Assembly (NCBI RefSeq): GCF_012328925.1
Contig: NZ_JAAXLS010000018.1
Span: forward strand, 62,001 to 126,000
Length of the DNA stretch: 64,000 nt
Source: Amycolatopsis acididurans
GTDB taxonomy: Bacteria; Actinomycetota; Actinomycetes; Mycobacteriales; Pseudonocardiaceae
Direction: 5' to 3'
Under the pieces are notes generated by a model, which was not told the origin of the DNA, ran no database searches, and saw only the letters and a list, made by a program, of their open reading frames with translations. Of this stretch, positions 8,016 through 16,156 are shown in pieces (position 1 is the stretch's first letter; each line of letters starts with the position of its first letter). A program made the translations under genes and the position numbers.

Positions 8016-9314
8016 CTAGCCGACCGCGGCCCTGGCCGCCGCGGGTGCGCGCAGGTGCTCGGGTTCGGCGATGAAGCGCGCGCCCACCACGGACAGCAGG
8101 CACAGCACCGCTGAGACGAGCACGATCGGCCAGGTCTTCCCGCCGGAGGCGTCGTTGAGTGCCTCGGCCACGAACGGGATGCAGCCGCCGACGACGGCAC
8201 CGGCGATCTCGCGGGTGAAGGTGACGCCGGTGTAGCGGTACCGCACGTCGAACAGTTCCGACATCATCGTCGCCTGTGAGGCGAGGGTGAGGTCGTTGCA
8301 CAGGGTGTAGATCAGTACGAACGCCGCCCAGATCACCACGGGCGTACCGGTGTCGAGCATGAAGAAGAACGGGTAGAACAGCACTGCCGCGGAGATCGCG
8401 CCGGTCATCATCACCGGCCGCCTGCCGAACCGGTCGCACAGCCAGCCCGCGGTGGGCACGGTGACGAGCTTGACCAGGTTCGCGATCACGATGCCGAGCA
8501 GCCCGACCCAGGATGCGACGCCGACGTGCTTGGTCAGATAGGTCAACGCGTAGACCGAGGGCAGGTAGCTGATCACGTTCGGCGCGACGCTGACCAGCAT
8601 TCCGGGGATGATCTTGCTCCGTGACGTGGCGAACAGCTCGCGCAGCGGAGCACGGGTGTCGCGGCCGGATTCCTTGGCCCGCTTGAACTCCGGGCTGTCG
8701 GACACCTTGAGCCGCACGATCACCCCGGCCACTCCGACCAGACAGCTGAGCAGGAACGGGATGCGCCAGCCGTAGCCGAGAAAGTCCTCTTTGGACATCA
8801 GGCTCTGCACGAGGAAGTAGATGCCGGTGGCGACCAGCGAACCCACCGCGTTGCCCAGCGTCGGCGCGCTCGCGTTGATCCCGCGCGCCCTCGGCTCGGC
8901 GTGCTCGGCGGACATCAGCATCGCGCCCGCGTACTCGCCGCCCGCGCCGAGACCCTGCACCACCCGCAACACGACCAGCGCGACGGGCGCGAACGCCCCG
9001 GCGGTCGCATAGCTGGGCAGCAGGCCGATCAGGGTCGACGCGACCGCCATCAGCAGCAGCGTGACGAACAGCATCGTGCGGCGGCCGATCCGGTCGCCGA
9101 AGATGCCGATCAGCACCCCGCCGACCGGCCTGGCGAAGAAGCCGACCGCGAAGGTGGCCAGCGACGACAGTGTGGCGGCCAGCGGATCCCCGGACGGGAA
9201 GAAGACCTGCGGGAGCACCAGCGCGGCGGCCGTGCCGTACAGCGAAAAGTCGTACCACTCCAAGGCGGTGCCCACGGTCGAGGCGACCGTCGCCCGGCTG
9301 ATCCGAAGTGCCAT
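8016..9314 (-). CDS. MFS transporter, metabolite:H+ symporter (MHS) family
   Basis: 432 residues with the ALEWYDFSLYG motif in the first membrane segment and GVLIGIFGDRIGRRTML in the loop after the second, both typical of the MHS branch (KgtP, ShiA, ProP, CitA). These import organic acids, osmolytes or aromatic acids with protons. It is divergent from a two-gene set of uncharacterised proteins and a LacI regulator; a perfect palindrome of LacI type lies 34 bp upstream of its ATG. I infer uptake of the substrate sensed by that regulator. Confidence 0.9.
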   Translation of the reverse strand: MALRISRATVASTVGTALEWYDFSLYGTAAALVLPQVFFPSGDPLAATLSSLATFAVGFFARPVGGVLIGIFGDRIGRRTMLFVTLLLMAVASTLIGLLPSYATAGAFAPVALVVLRVVQGLGAGGEYAGAMLMSAEHAEPRARGINASAPTLGNAVGSLVATGIYFLVQSLMSKEDFLGYGWRIPFLLSCLVGVAGVIVRLKVSDSPEFKRAKESGRDTRAPLRELFATSRSKIIPGMLVSVAPNVISYLPSVYALTYLTKHVGVASWVGLLGIVIANLVKLVTVPTAGWLCDRFGRRPVMMTGAISAAVLFYPFFFMLDTGTPVVIWAAFVLIYTLCNDLTLASQATMMSELFDVRYRYTGVTFTREIAGAVVGGCIPFVAEALNDASGGKTWPIVLVSAVLCLLSVVGARFIAEPEHLRAPAAARAAVG

Positions 9315-9347
9315 CGATGACCCCTCATTGCGTCATTGAGTTCCGAC

Positions 9348-9361
9348 CATTAACGTTAATG
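9348..9361. promoter_or_regulatory. Candidate LacI operator cattaacgttaatg
   Basis: Perfect 14-bp palindrome with a central CG, the usual form of LacI/GalR operators. It lies between the divergent MHS transporter and the 307-residue protein. A related half-conserved copy is at 9425-9436. Confidence 0.6.
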
Positions 9362-9424
9362 TTGGCGACAGGCTACGAGGTAGGCGTTCCAACAGTCAAG
9401 AAGAGTCTCGGGCCGACGCGTCAC

Positions 9425-9436
9425 ATGAACGTTAAT
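9425..9436. promoter_or_regulatory. Second LacI-type operator, atgaacgttaat
   Basis: Imperfect copy of the palindrome at 9348-9361, sharing the AACGTTAAT core, located 19 bp before the ATG at 9455. Two operators about 76 bp apart between divergent genes suit looping or dual repression by the LacI protein encoded downstream. Confidence 0.5.
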
Positions 9437-9454
9437 TTCGAGAGGACAAGTCTG

Positions 9455-10378
9455 ATGACCACGACGGCCACCCGGCCGCACGGCGATCCCGCACTGGCGA
9501 AGTTCAATCCGCTGGACCGCATCCTGTGCTTCGACCGGTTCTCCTCGACCACCCACGGGTGGACCGAGCTGATCGGCAACTACGACGGCCGCGGCGATCT
9601 GGACACCGTCGACGACCACATGCGGGACTTCCGGCCACCACAGCTGTCCTCGTGCTCGTTCTTCGACGTCGGCACGCACGGCACGCTGAGCGGGAACTAC
9701 GCGCTCAAGCTGGCGACCCGGCCGTACAAGGGACACACGGCCACCGGCATCCGCCGGCTCACCATGGGCGGCCGGGGCCGGGTGCGCATCGAGACCTACT
9801 TCGCCTTCAAGGCGGAAGCCGTCGTCGGCACCGAGTTCGCGTCCACTGTGGACTGGGACGGCAACCGGCATCCGGCGGAGTCGCAGTTCGGCGCCTTCAC
9901 CGTGGCCACGGACATCTGCGCGGACAACGGGATCCGCTACCACAACGTGCTGCGGTACCAGAACACCGACCTCGACGGCGAACTGACCAGGCGCTGGATG
10001 TACCCGGTGGTGCCGGAACCGACCCCGCGCGATCACCAGGAGGGCAAGTTCGCGCTGCCGTACGCGGCCGACTTCACCGCACCCGACCCGGACGACTGGC
10101 GCTACTTCACCGATCCGCAGGAGCTGTGCGTCAACGAGGTGCCCACGAAGATCAACTGGCACTATCTGCGCTGGGAGATCGACACCGCGAAAAGGTCCAA
10201 TGTGGAGTTCCAGCTCAACGACCAGGTGGTCGACATGCGCGAGGTGCCGGTGCCGGTGTACCCGGACCGCTACTCGACCCTGGACAACCTGCTCAACTTC
10301 TACTTCTCCGTACGCACACACGCCGCGATCCGGAACTTCCTGTTCCTGGACTCGGTGCTGATCTCGGTGGACTGGTGA
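9455..10378 (+). CDS. Uncharacterised protein (307 aa) of a LacI-linked catabolic locus
   Basis: 307 residues without signal peptide or membrane segment. The start is the ATG preceded by cgagagga; a longer frame upstream would run through the operator region. The sequence is rich in aromatic residues and beta-prone stretches (NPLDRILCFDRFSS, GNYALKLATRPYKG, GRGRVRIETYFAFKAEA, NLLNFYFSVRTHAAIRNFLFLDSVLIS), which suggests a beta-sandwich, perhaps carbohydrate-binding. It may belong to the DUF6772 family, but I cannot confirm this. It lies between a transporter and a LacI regulator and starts a three-gene run, so a role in handling the transported substrate is inferred only from context. Confidence 0.75.
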   Translation: MTTTATRPHGDPALAKFNPLDRILCFDRFSSTTHGWTELIGNYDGRGDLDTVDDHMRDFRPPQLSSCSFFDVGTHGTLSGNYALKLATRPYKGHTATGIRRLTMGGRGRVRIETYFAFKAEAVVGTEFASTVDWDGNRHPAESQFGAFTVATDICADNGIRYHNVLRYQNTDLDGELTRRWMYPVVPEPTPRDHQEGKFALPYAADFTAPDPDDWRYFTDPQELCVNEVPTKINWHYLRWEIDTAKRSNVEFQLNDQVVDMREVPVPVYPDRYSTLDNLLNFYFSVRTHAAIRNFLFLDSVLISVDW

Positions 10379-10383
10379 GGCCG

Positions 10384-10707
10384 ATGCGCTCGACGATGAC
10401 CGCGGTACTGGAACGCAACACGATGGTGCGCGAGGACTTCCGGACCGAACCGTACGAACTGCCGTGGGCCGGGGAGGCCCGCTTCTTCGTACAGGCACTG
10501 GAGCTGACCGGCTCGGTGGAGTTCCGCACCGAAATCTCCCCTGACGGACTGCACTGGTGCCCGCTCGACGATAATCGGCACCGGGTGGACGCCACCGGGC
10601 TGACCAGCTGGCCGGTGGCCGGGTTCGGGCAGTGGTTGCGGGTGAGCTGCGAAGTGGCGCCCGGCGCGGTCGCGAAGCTGCGGATCTACCTGGTGGGCAA
10701 GGGCTGA
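10384..10707 (+). CDS. Small uncharacterised protein (107 aa), beta-rich
   Basis: 107 residues starting 5 nt after the stop of the 307-residue gene; an in-frame ATG at 10396 is also possible. No signal peptide. The alternating hydrophobic pattern (ARFFVQALELTGSVEFRTEI, FGQWLRVSCEVAPGAVAKLRIYLVGKG) predicts a single beta-sandwich or jelly-roll. No catalytic motif is visible. It is probably co-transcribed with the gene before it and with the LacI gene that starts 17 nt later, and may be a partner of the 307-residue protein. Confidence 0.7.
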   Translation: MRSTMTAVLERNTMVREDFRTEPYELPWAGEARFFVQALELTGSVEFRTEISPDGLHWCPLDDNRHRVDATGLTSWPVAGFGQWLRVSCEVAPGAVAKLRIYLVGKG

Positions 10708-10724
10708 GACGAAAGGACCGGCGG

Positions 10725-11750
10725 GTGTCGCGGAACCAGCGGGTCACGTTACGGGACGTCGCCGACCGCGTCGGCCTGTCGGCGAACACGGTGTCCCGCG
10801 CGCTGGCGGGCAAGGACCAGGTCAGCGAGGCCACCCGCGAGCGCATCGTGGCCGAGGCCCGGCGGCTGGGCTACGTCCCGAACACCCACGCCCGCTCACT
10901 GGTCTCGGGTACGACCACCGCGGTCGGCCTGGTGATCACCAACCCGTCGAACCCGTTCTACGCGGCACTCATCTCGACGGTCGAGCGGCAGTGCCGCGCC
11001 GAGGGGTATTCGGTGCTGCTGCTCGTCACCGAGGAGTCGGAGGAGAACGAGGAGCGGGCGCTGCAGCAGCTGTTGCGCTACGGCGTGGACGGCGTCCTCG
11101 GCGTGCCGATCCAGCATCACGGCGCTGGCTGGGAGCAGCTCACCGCGGCCGGTATCCCCGCGGTGCTGCTGAGCCGCGACATTCCCGCGCTGGGGCTGGA
11201 CTTCGTCGGACTGGACGTGCAGCAGGCGCTCACCGACGCGGTCCGCCGGGTGGGCGGCGGCACGCGACGGGCATGGCTGTTCGAGGAAGACCTGGAGATC
11301 AGTACCGTGACGGCCCGGATCGCCGGTTTCCACGAGGCGATCGGCGATCCGGACCGGTCATTGGTGCTGAAGGTGCCGACCCGCCGGACGGCCGGGGCGA
11401 GCCTGCCGTGGCGCCCCGACGACGCCTACCGGCTGGCCGCGGGGCTGCTGACCAGGGAGAACCACCCGGAACTGATCGTGACCGGCAACGACTACTTCGC
11501 GCTCGGGATCTATCGCGCGGTGCGGGAATGCGGTCTGACCGTGCCGGGTGACGTGCGGATTCTCGGCTACGGCGATCACCCGTTCGCCGCCTATCTCGAA
11601 CCGAGCCTGAGCACGATCCAGCTGCCCGCGGACGAGGTCGGCACCGCGGGTGTGGACCTGCTGCTGCGCCGCATCGCGGACCCGGCGCGGCCGAGGGAGG
11701 CGGTGCTGCTGCACGCTCCGCTGGTCGAGCGGGAGTCGACCTCCCACTGA
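10725..11750 (+). CDS. LacI family transcriptional regulator
   Basis: 341 residues from the GTG preceded by gaaagga. The HTH is VTLRDVADRVGLSANTVSRALAGKDQVS (about residues 6-33), followed by the hinge helix YVPNTHARSLVSGTTTAVGLV and a periplasmic-binding-protein-like effector domain (TNPSNPFYAALISTVE; TGNDYFALGIYRAVRECGL; GDVRILGYGDHPFAAYLEPSLSTI). It likely represses the divergent MHS transporter and its own operon through the TTAACGTTAA sites at 9348-9361 and 9425-9436. The inducer is unknown. Confidence 0.92.
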   Translation: MSRNQRVTLRDVADRVGLSANTVSRALAGKDQVSEATRERIVAEARRLGYVPNTHARSLVSGTTTAVGLVITNPSNPFYAALISTVERQCRAEGYSVLLLVTEESEENEERALQQLLRYGVDGVLGVPIQHHGAGWEQLTAAGIPAVLLSRDIPALGLDFVGLDVQQALTDAVRRVGGGTRRAWLFEEDLEISTVTARIAGFHEAIGDPDRSLVLKVPTRRTAGASLPWRPDDAYRLAAGLLTRENHPELIVTGNDYFALGIYRAVRECGLTVPGDVRILGYGDHPFAAYLEPSLSTIQLPADEVGTAGVDLLLRRIADPARPREAVLLHAPLVERESTSH

Positions 11751-11754
11751 GGTC

Positions 11755-12459
11755 TCAGCCGTCGATCCTCGGGATCTGCTGGGTGGTCTCGGTGTCGGAG
11801 GCAGCGGCCGCGGCGTGCTTGCGTTCGCGGCGGTTGCGGGCCCATTCGACGACGATCGGCACGACGGACACGAGCACGATCAGGATGAAGATCGCCTCGA
11901 TGTTGTTCTTGATGAACGAGATGTTGCCGAGCACGTGGCCCAGCGCGGTGATGCCGCCGGCCCAGAGGATGCCGCCGATGATGGTGTAGGTGAAGTACTT
12001 CTTCGCGTCCATCCGGCCGACGCCCGCGATCCACGTGATGAACGTGCGCACGAACGGCACGAACCGCGCGAGCACGACCGCCTTGGGGCCGTGCTTCTCC
12101 AGGAACGCGTGCGTCTTGTCGACGTACTCCTGTTTGAAGAACTTCGAGTCCGGCCGTTTGAACAGCGCGGGCCCCGCCTTGTACCCGATGAAGTACCCGA
12201 CCGCGTTGCCGAGCAGCGCGGCGACGCTCACCAGCAGGCAGACCAGCCACAGCGGGGCGTGGATTGAGCCCTGCGCGACGAACAGCCCCGCGGTGAACAG
12301 CAGGGAGTCACCGGGAAGCACCGGGAAGATGCTGCTCTCGATGAAGATGACCAGGCACAGCCCGACGATGACGTACGCGCCGAACTGAGTCAGCAGGTAC
12401 TCCGGGTTGAACCATTTGGGCATCAGGGCCAGCGTGGTCGTGGTCTCGGCGAGGATCAC
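11755..12459 (-). CDS. DedA family membrane protein (second copy)
   Basis: 234 residues with a GTG start. DedA landmarks are the Glu-containing segment IFIESSIFPVLPGDSLLFTAG (about 38-58), GNAVGYFIGYKAG, and ARFVPFVRTFITWIAGVGRMD with the conserved Arg. The C terminus is charged and Ala-rich. Distinct from the DedA at 527-1222, with which it shares the family pattern but not close sequence. It converges on the LacI gene with only 4 bp between stops. Confidence 0.92.
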   Translation of the reverse strand: MILAETTTTLALMPKWFNPEYLLTQFGAYVIVGLCLVIFIESSIFPVLPGDSLLFTAGLFVAQGSIHAPLWLVCLLVSVAALLGNAVGYFIGYKAGPALFKRPDSKFFKQEYVDKTHAFLEKHGPKAVVLARFVPFVRTFITWIAGVGRMDAKKYFTYTIIGGILWAGGITALGHVLGNISFIKNNIEAIFILIVLVSVVPIVVEWARNRRERKHAAAAASDTETTQQIPRIDG

Positions 12460-12467
12460 GCCAATAA

Positions 12468-12473
12468 ACGGTA
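12468..12473 (-). promoter_or_regulatory. -10 element TACCGT, predicted leaderless promoter
   Basis: On the minus strand this TANNNT hexamer ends 8 nt before the GTG of the second DedA gene, with no Shine-Dalgarno between. Confidence 0.4.
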
Positions 12474-12507
12474 CAGGGTCACGATGTGTGGCGGCTGTGG
12501 GAGCGCA

Positions 12508-12819
12508 CTACAGCAAGGTGATCAGGCCGATGACGGCGCCGGTCGCGAGCCCGAGCAGCACCGCGAGCAGCAGGATCCAGTACGCGGGCAGCGAGCCCGC
12601 CGCACGGTCGAGCCGGGGCCGCGGCTCACCGACCGTCGGCGGTTCGAGCGCGGCGCGTTCCCGCTCCAGGGCGCCACCGTCGGCACCGGAAAGCAGTCCG
12701 TACTGGGGTGGCAGCTGGTTGGTGGGCGGGCCGTGCGGGTTCTGGGGCGCCGGCGCGCTCCTCGCCTGCGCACGCAGCGCCTCGGCCAGCAGGCGCTCCG
12801 GGTCTCCAAGCTCGCTCAC
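12508..12819 (-). CDS. Small single-pass membrane protein, uncharacterised
   Basis: 103 residues from a GTG. The N-terminal part is a soluble stretch rich in Pro, Ala and Gln (LAEALRAQARSAPAPQNPHG), then a charged region, and the end is one hydrophobic segment, YWILLLAVLLGLATGAVIGLITLL (about 80-103). It looks like a tail-anchored protein with the N terminus in the cytosol. No family recognised. A possible -10 (TAAGCT at 12827-12832) lies 7 nt before the GTG. Confidence 0.65.
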   Translation of the reverse strand: MSELGDPERLLAEALRAQARSAPAPQNPHGPPTNQLPPQYGLLSGADGGALERERAALEPPTVGEPRPRLDRAAGSLPAYWILLLAVLLGLATGAVIGLITLL

Positions 12820-12826
12820 CCGCCTC

Positions 12827-12832
12827 AGCTTA
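12827..12832 (-). promoter_or_regulatory. -10 element TAAGCT, predicted leaderless promoter
   Basis: TANNNT hexamer on the minus strand ending 7 nt before the GTG of the 103-residue membrane protein gene. Confidence 0.4.
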
Positions 12833-12862
12833 GTAGCGGCGGCGTGAGGTTTCGGCTACACG

Positions 12863-13999
12863 TCAGCAGACCCAGCCGCCGTTGCGCAGTACCCGCGCCG
12901 GCCGCAGGTCCTCGTCCAGCACGACGAGATCGGCCGCCAGACCGGTGCGCAGGGACCCGGTCCGGTCTTCGATGCCCAGCAGTTCGGCCGCCCGGGCCGA
13001 GGTGGCGTGCACGGCGGCGAGCACGTCCAGTCCCGCGCCGCGCACCAGGTTGCGGAACGCCACGTCCATGGTCAGCGTGCTCCCGGCGAGCGCGCCCGTC
13101 TCGGCGACCGTGGCGACGCCGTCACGCACGTCGACGTCGAGTCTGCCCAGGTGATAGCGGCCGTCCACGGCGTCGGTCGCGGACATCGCGTCGGTGATCA
13201 GCACCGTGCGGCCGCGGCCGGCGTGCGTCGCGGCGATCCGCAGCACGGTCGGATGGACGTGCACGAGATCGCAGATCAGCTCGACGGTGACGCGTTCGTC
13301 GTCGAGCAGCGCACCGATCGGACCCGGTTCGCGGTGGTGCAGCGGGCGCATCCCGTTGAACAGGTGCGTACCGACGGTGGCGCCGGCGTCGATGGCGGGC
13401 CGGATCTGCTCCTCGGTGCCGTCGGTGTGGCCGATCGCCGCGATGACCCCGGCCTCGGTGAGCTGCCGGACCGCGCGGACGCCGCCGGCCAGTTCCGGCG
13501 CGAGCGTGACCATGCGGACCGCGCCGTGCCCCGCGCGCAGCAGCGCGTCGACCGCGGTGGTGTCCGGTTCGAGCAGCACCGCCGGATCGTGCGCGCCGCA
13601 CCGCGCCCGCGCGATGAACGGGCCCTCCAGGTGGATTCCGGCGAGTTCGCCGTCCTCGACCAGTTCCCGCAGTGCGGCCTGCTGGTTGACCAGCGACCGG
13701 ATCGGTTCGGACACGAGGCTGGCGAGCATCGTGGTGGTGCCGTGCCGCCGGTGCGCGGCCACGGCACGCAGGATCTCTTTCGGATCGGCGCTGGAGAACG
13801 ATCCCCCTCCGCCACCGTGGCAGTGCGAGTCGATGAAACCGGGCACGACCAGTGCACCGGCCAGGTCGACGTGCTCACCCGCGGGCGGCGTTCCGGTGCC
13901 GATGCCCGCTATGCGGCCGCCGGAGACCGCCAGCCAGCCGTTATCGACCAGTTCGTCCGGTAGGGCGAGCCTGCCGCCGGTGAGCACGAGGTCTGTCAC
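12863..13999 (-). CDS. nagA: N-acetylglucosamine-6-phosphate deacetylase
   Basis: About 378 residues from the GTG at 13999; an ATG at 14011 adds four codons and directly abuts a palindrome. The amidohydrolase landmarks are all visible: GFIDSHCHGGGGGSF (metal His pair), HLEGPFIARARCGAH (metal Glu), GHTDGTEEQI, GTHLFNGMRPLHHREPG and VLITDAMSATD (catalytic Asp). The enzyme removes acetate from GlcNAc-6-P in aminosugar and peptidoglycan recycling. A DasR-type dre palindrome lies immediately upstream, indicating control by the GlcNAc-responsive GntR regulator DasR. No nagB gene is adjacent. Confidence 0.92.
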   Translation of the reverse strand: MTDLVLTGGRLALPDELVDNGWLAVSGGRIAGIGTGTPPAGEHVDLAGALVVPGFIDSHCHGGGGGSFSSADPKEILRAVAAHRRHGTTTMLASLVSEPIRSLVNQQAALRELVEDGELAGIHLEGPFIARARCGAHDPAVLLEPDTTAVDALLRAGHGAVRMVTLAPELAGGVRAVRQLTEAGVIAAIGHTDGTEEQIRPAIDAGATVGTHLFNGMRPLHHREPGPIGALLDDERVTVELICDLVHVHPTVLRIAATHAGRGRTVLITDAMSATDAVDGRYHLGRLDVDVRDGVATVAETGALAGSTLTMDVAFRNLVRGAGLDVLAAVHATSARAAELLGIEDRTGSLRTGLAADLVVLDEDLRPARVLRNGGWVC

Positions 14000-14014
14000 G
14001 CACTCCAGCATATA

Positions 14015-14028
14015 TTGGTCTAAACCAA
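14015..14028. promoter_or_regulatory. Predicted DasR-responsive element (dre)
   Basis: The palindrome TTGGTCTAAACCAA (minus strand TTGGTTTAGACCAA) closely matches the DasR consensus TGGTCTAGACCA known from Streptomyces, with one central change. It begins 4 bp upstream of the nagA ATG at 14011. In Streptomyces nagA is a known DasR target, which supports the assignment. Confidence 0.75.
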
Positions 14029-14036
14029 CTCGGTGC

Positions 14037-14609
14037 TTAACCGCTCATCGCCTTCTGCAACGACTCCAGCGCCCGGCTGGCAGTGGACTTCACCGTGCCC
14101 TTGGAGATACCCGCGACCTCCGAGATCTCCGCCTCGGACATTCCGCCGTAGTAGCGCAGCACGAGCACCTCGCGCTGGCGCGGCGGCAGCTTCGACAGCG
14201 CGTTGACCACGGCCTGATGCTCACTGGAGAGCATCGCGAGGCTTTCCGCGGAACGCGCGTTGACGGCGTGCGGCGGGACGTATTCGCGCGCGGTCTTACG
14301 GCGGCGCAGCACGCTGCGTGACCCGTTCACCACGGCCGTGCGCAGGTAGCCGACCGCGGCCGCGGCGTCGCGCAGCCTGCCCCAGTTGCGGTGGAGTCCG
14401 GTGAACGCCTCCTGCACCACGTCCTCGGCCGTCGCCGGTTCGTCGACGAGCAGGATCGCCAGGCGCACCAGCCGCATCCGGTGCGTGCGGTAGAGGTCTT
14501 CCAGTGTCAGTGGCGCCGTGGGTTGAGGCGGGACCTGCTGGAGCCCGTCGATCGTGCGCAAATGACCGAGCGTGCGCTCAACACTCTTCTCCGCACTGCC
14601 TTCCGGCAT
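14037..14609 (-). CDS. RNA polymerase sigma-70 factor, ECF/SigE-like
   Basis: 190 residues from the ATG preceded by cagggct; longer frames upstream have no family match. Region 2 is LEDLYRTHRMRLVRLAILLV...TAEDVVQEAFTGLHRNW and region 4 is LPPRQREVLVLRYYGGMSEAEISEVAGISKGTVKSTASRALESL. This is the SigE-like ECF group of actinomycetes. The residues before region 2 (about 1-35) form an unusual Pro/Gln-containing extension. No anti-sigma gene is next to it; nagA is downstream in the same direction but across a dre site. Divergent from the YciI gene. Confidence 0.88.
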   Translation of the reverse strand: MPEGSAEKSVERTLGHLRTIDGLQQVPPQPTAPLTLEDLYRTHRMRLVRLAILLVDEPATAEDVVQEAFTGLHRNWGRLRDAAAAVGYLRTAVVNGSRSVLRRRKTAREYVPPHAVNARSAESLAMLSSEHQAVVNALSKLPPRQREVLVLRYYGGMSEAEISEVAGISKGTVKSTASRALESLQKAMSG

Positions 14610-14755
14610 GTAGCCCTGCCCGTCCCTTACCTTCGTCCCGTTGCCCACGTCTGGTTCCACGCGCGCCCAGGGTATCGGGTTGCACGAGTCCCGCCATAGG
14701 TCGCGACCAGGTAGCGTGCGGGTTGTTGCCCGTTTGTTCGAATGGAGGCGTTCCG

Positions 14756-15031
14756 GTGGCCTGGTTTCTGGTGGAGACCCGCTATGTGCAGGAGAAGTTC
14801 GGCGCGGTCCGGCCAAGGCACCGGGAGTACCTGAGCAAGCTCGCGCAGGACGGCGTGTGCACGGTTGCGGGCCCCTTCACGGACGGCAGCGGCGGGGCGA
14901 TGATCTTCGAGGCGGCGAGCGAGGAAGAGCTGACGAAGATCCTCGACGCCGACCCGTACCACCGGGAGGGCGCGCTCGCGGAGCGCACGGTGCGTGAGTT
15001 CAACCCCGTACTGGGGGCGTGGGTTCAGTAG
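14756..15031 (+). CDS. YciI family protein
   Basis: 91 residues, GTG start 7 nt after ggagg. The family pattern is visible: AWFLVETRYVQEK, VRPRHREYLSKLAQDG with the conserved RpxHxxYL, FTDGSGGAMIFEA and the DPYHREGALAE region corresponding to DPfxxaGl. YciI-like proteins are small ferredoxin-fold proteins, some with hydrolase or dehalogenase activity (conserved His-Asp). A monocistronic gene flanked by divergent sigma factor and convergent SDR. Confidence 0.88.
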   Translation: MAWFLVETRYVQEKFGAVRPRHREYLSKLAQDGVCTVAGPFTDGSGGAMIFEAASEEELTKILDADPYHREGALAERTVREFNPVLGAWVQ

Positions 15032-15049
15032 GCGGACGAGGGCCGGGCG

Positions 15050-15928
15050 TTACTTGGTCGCCGCCCGGCCGCCGTGCCCGGTGATCGCGGATTCGCGGGC
15101 GCCGCGGGCCTCGATGTCGTCGAGCGCAGCCTTGTCGGCGGCCGGAACCCTGGTGCGCGAGCCCAGTTCGATGATCGGCGGCAGGAACGCGCGGATCAGC
15201 TTGAGCGCGCCGACCCAACGCGGCACGTGGATCGTGCGGGCACGCTTGAGCACCCCGGCCTCGATGTTGTCGAGCGCCACGTCGAGCGGGTAGGTCTTGC
15301 CCATCAGGCCCGGCATTCCGGCGCGCAGCTTGCCGAACACCGGATGCTTGTCGGCGCTTTCGACCAGGTCGGTGCGGATCCAGGTGGGGTGCGCGACGCC
15401 GACCTTGACGCCGAGGTGGGCGACCTCGGCGCGGAGGCTGTTGCAGAACGCCTCGACGCCGGCCTTCGCGGCGGCGTAGTTGGCCATGCCGGGGGCGTGC
15501 GTGATGGCCGCGAGCGAAGAGATGGCCAGCAGGTAGCCCTTGCGCTCGATGACGTGCGGCAAGGTGACGCGGAAGGTGCGCCACACGCCGAGCAGGTCGA
15601 CCTCGATGACCTTCTCGAACGCGGCGGGGTCGATGGACCGGACGAAGCCCGTGGTCGCGATGCCCGCGTTGGCGATGACGATGTCGATGCCGCCGAAGTG
15701 CTCGACGACGCCGGCCGTCGCCTTCTCCAGCGCGGTCCAGTCCGTCACGTCGGCTTCCCAGGCGCGCGCGGAGTCGCCGATTCGGTCGGCGACCTTCTGC
15801 TGCTCCTCGGCTTCGAGACCGACGAGGGCCACCTTGGCACCCTGGGCGGCGAGCCTTTCGGCGAGCCCCGCCCCGATGCCGCGCGCAGCTCCGGTGATGA
15901 GCACGACCTTGCCTTTTACGTTGGCCAT
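15050..15928 (-). CDS. Short-chain dehydrogenase/reductase (SDR)
   Basis: 292 residues. Classical SDR motifs: TGAARGIGAGLAERL (cofactor loop), the NAG motif in VIANAGIATTGFVRS, and the catalytic Ser and YxxxK in ISSLAAITHAP...ANYAAAKAGVEAF. The C-terminal 50 residues extend beyond the core, as in the actinobacterial SDRs that act on lipid or sterol substrates; the substrate is unknown. The promoter TACGGT lies 6 nt upstream of the ATG and the 22-bp repeat arrays begin 56 bp upstream. Confidence 0.92.
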   Translation of the reverse strand: MANVKGKVVLITGAARGIGAGLAERLAAQGAKVALVGLEAEEQQKVADRIGDSARAWEADVTDWTALEKATAGVVEHFGGIDIVIANAGIATTGFVRSIDPAAFEKVIEVDLLGVWRTFRVTLPHVIERKGYLLAISSLAAITHAPGMANYAAAKAGVEAFCNSLRAEVAHLGVKVGVAHPTWIRTDLVESADKHPVFGKLRAGMPGLMGKTYPLDVALDNIEAGVLKRARTIHVPRWVGALKLIRAFLPPIIELGSRTRVPAADKAALDDIEARGARESAITGHGGRAATK

Positions 15929-15934
15929 GCGCCC

Positions 15935-15940
15935 ACCGTA
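15935..15940 (-). promoter_or_regulatory. -10 element TACGGT, predicted leaderless promoter
   Basis: TANNNT hexamer on the minus strand ending 6 nt before the ATG of the SDR gene; no Shine-Dalgarno. Confidence 0.5.
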
Positions 15941-15983
15941 CCCGAACCTACCCCGAGTAAGCTACTCCCCAGTAGGGTTACTG

Positions 15984-16138
15984 CGAGTCCAGCCTTCCGG
16001 GCGCCCGAGTTGAGGTTTCCGTGCGCCCGAGTCGAGATTTCCAGATGGCCGAGTCGGGCTTGTGGGCGCGAGTTGAGGTTTCCGGGCCGCCGAGTTGGAG
16101 TTCCCATGCGGGTGAGCTGAGCTTTCCCGCGGCCAAGT
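15984..16138. repeat. 22-bp tandem repeat array, left block (cgagt orientation)
   Basis: Eight degenerate units whose anchor cgagt begins at 15984, 16006, 16028, 16050, 16069, 16091, 16113 (as tgagc) and about 16135. Spacing is 22 bp except for one 19-bp step. A typical unit is cgagttgaggtttccgtgcgcc. Read on the minus strand the units match the right block, so the two blocks point in opposite directions. 22 is not a multiple of 3, so reading frames here are accidental. Confidence 0.85.
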
Positions 16139-16156
16139 CTGGCGCGCCCGAACGGC

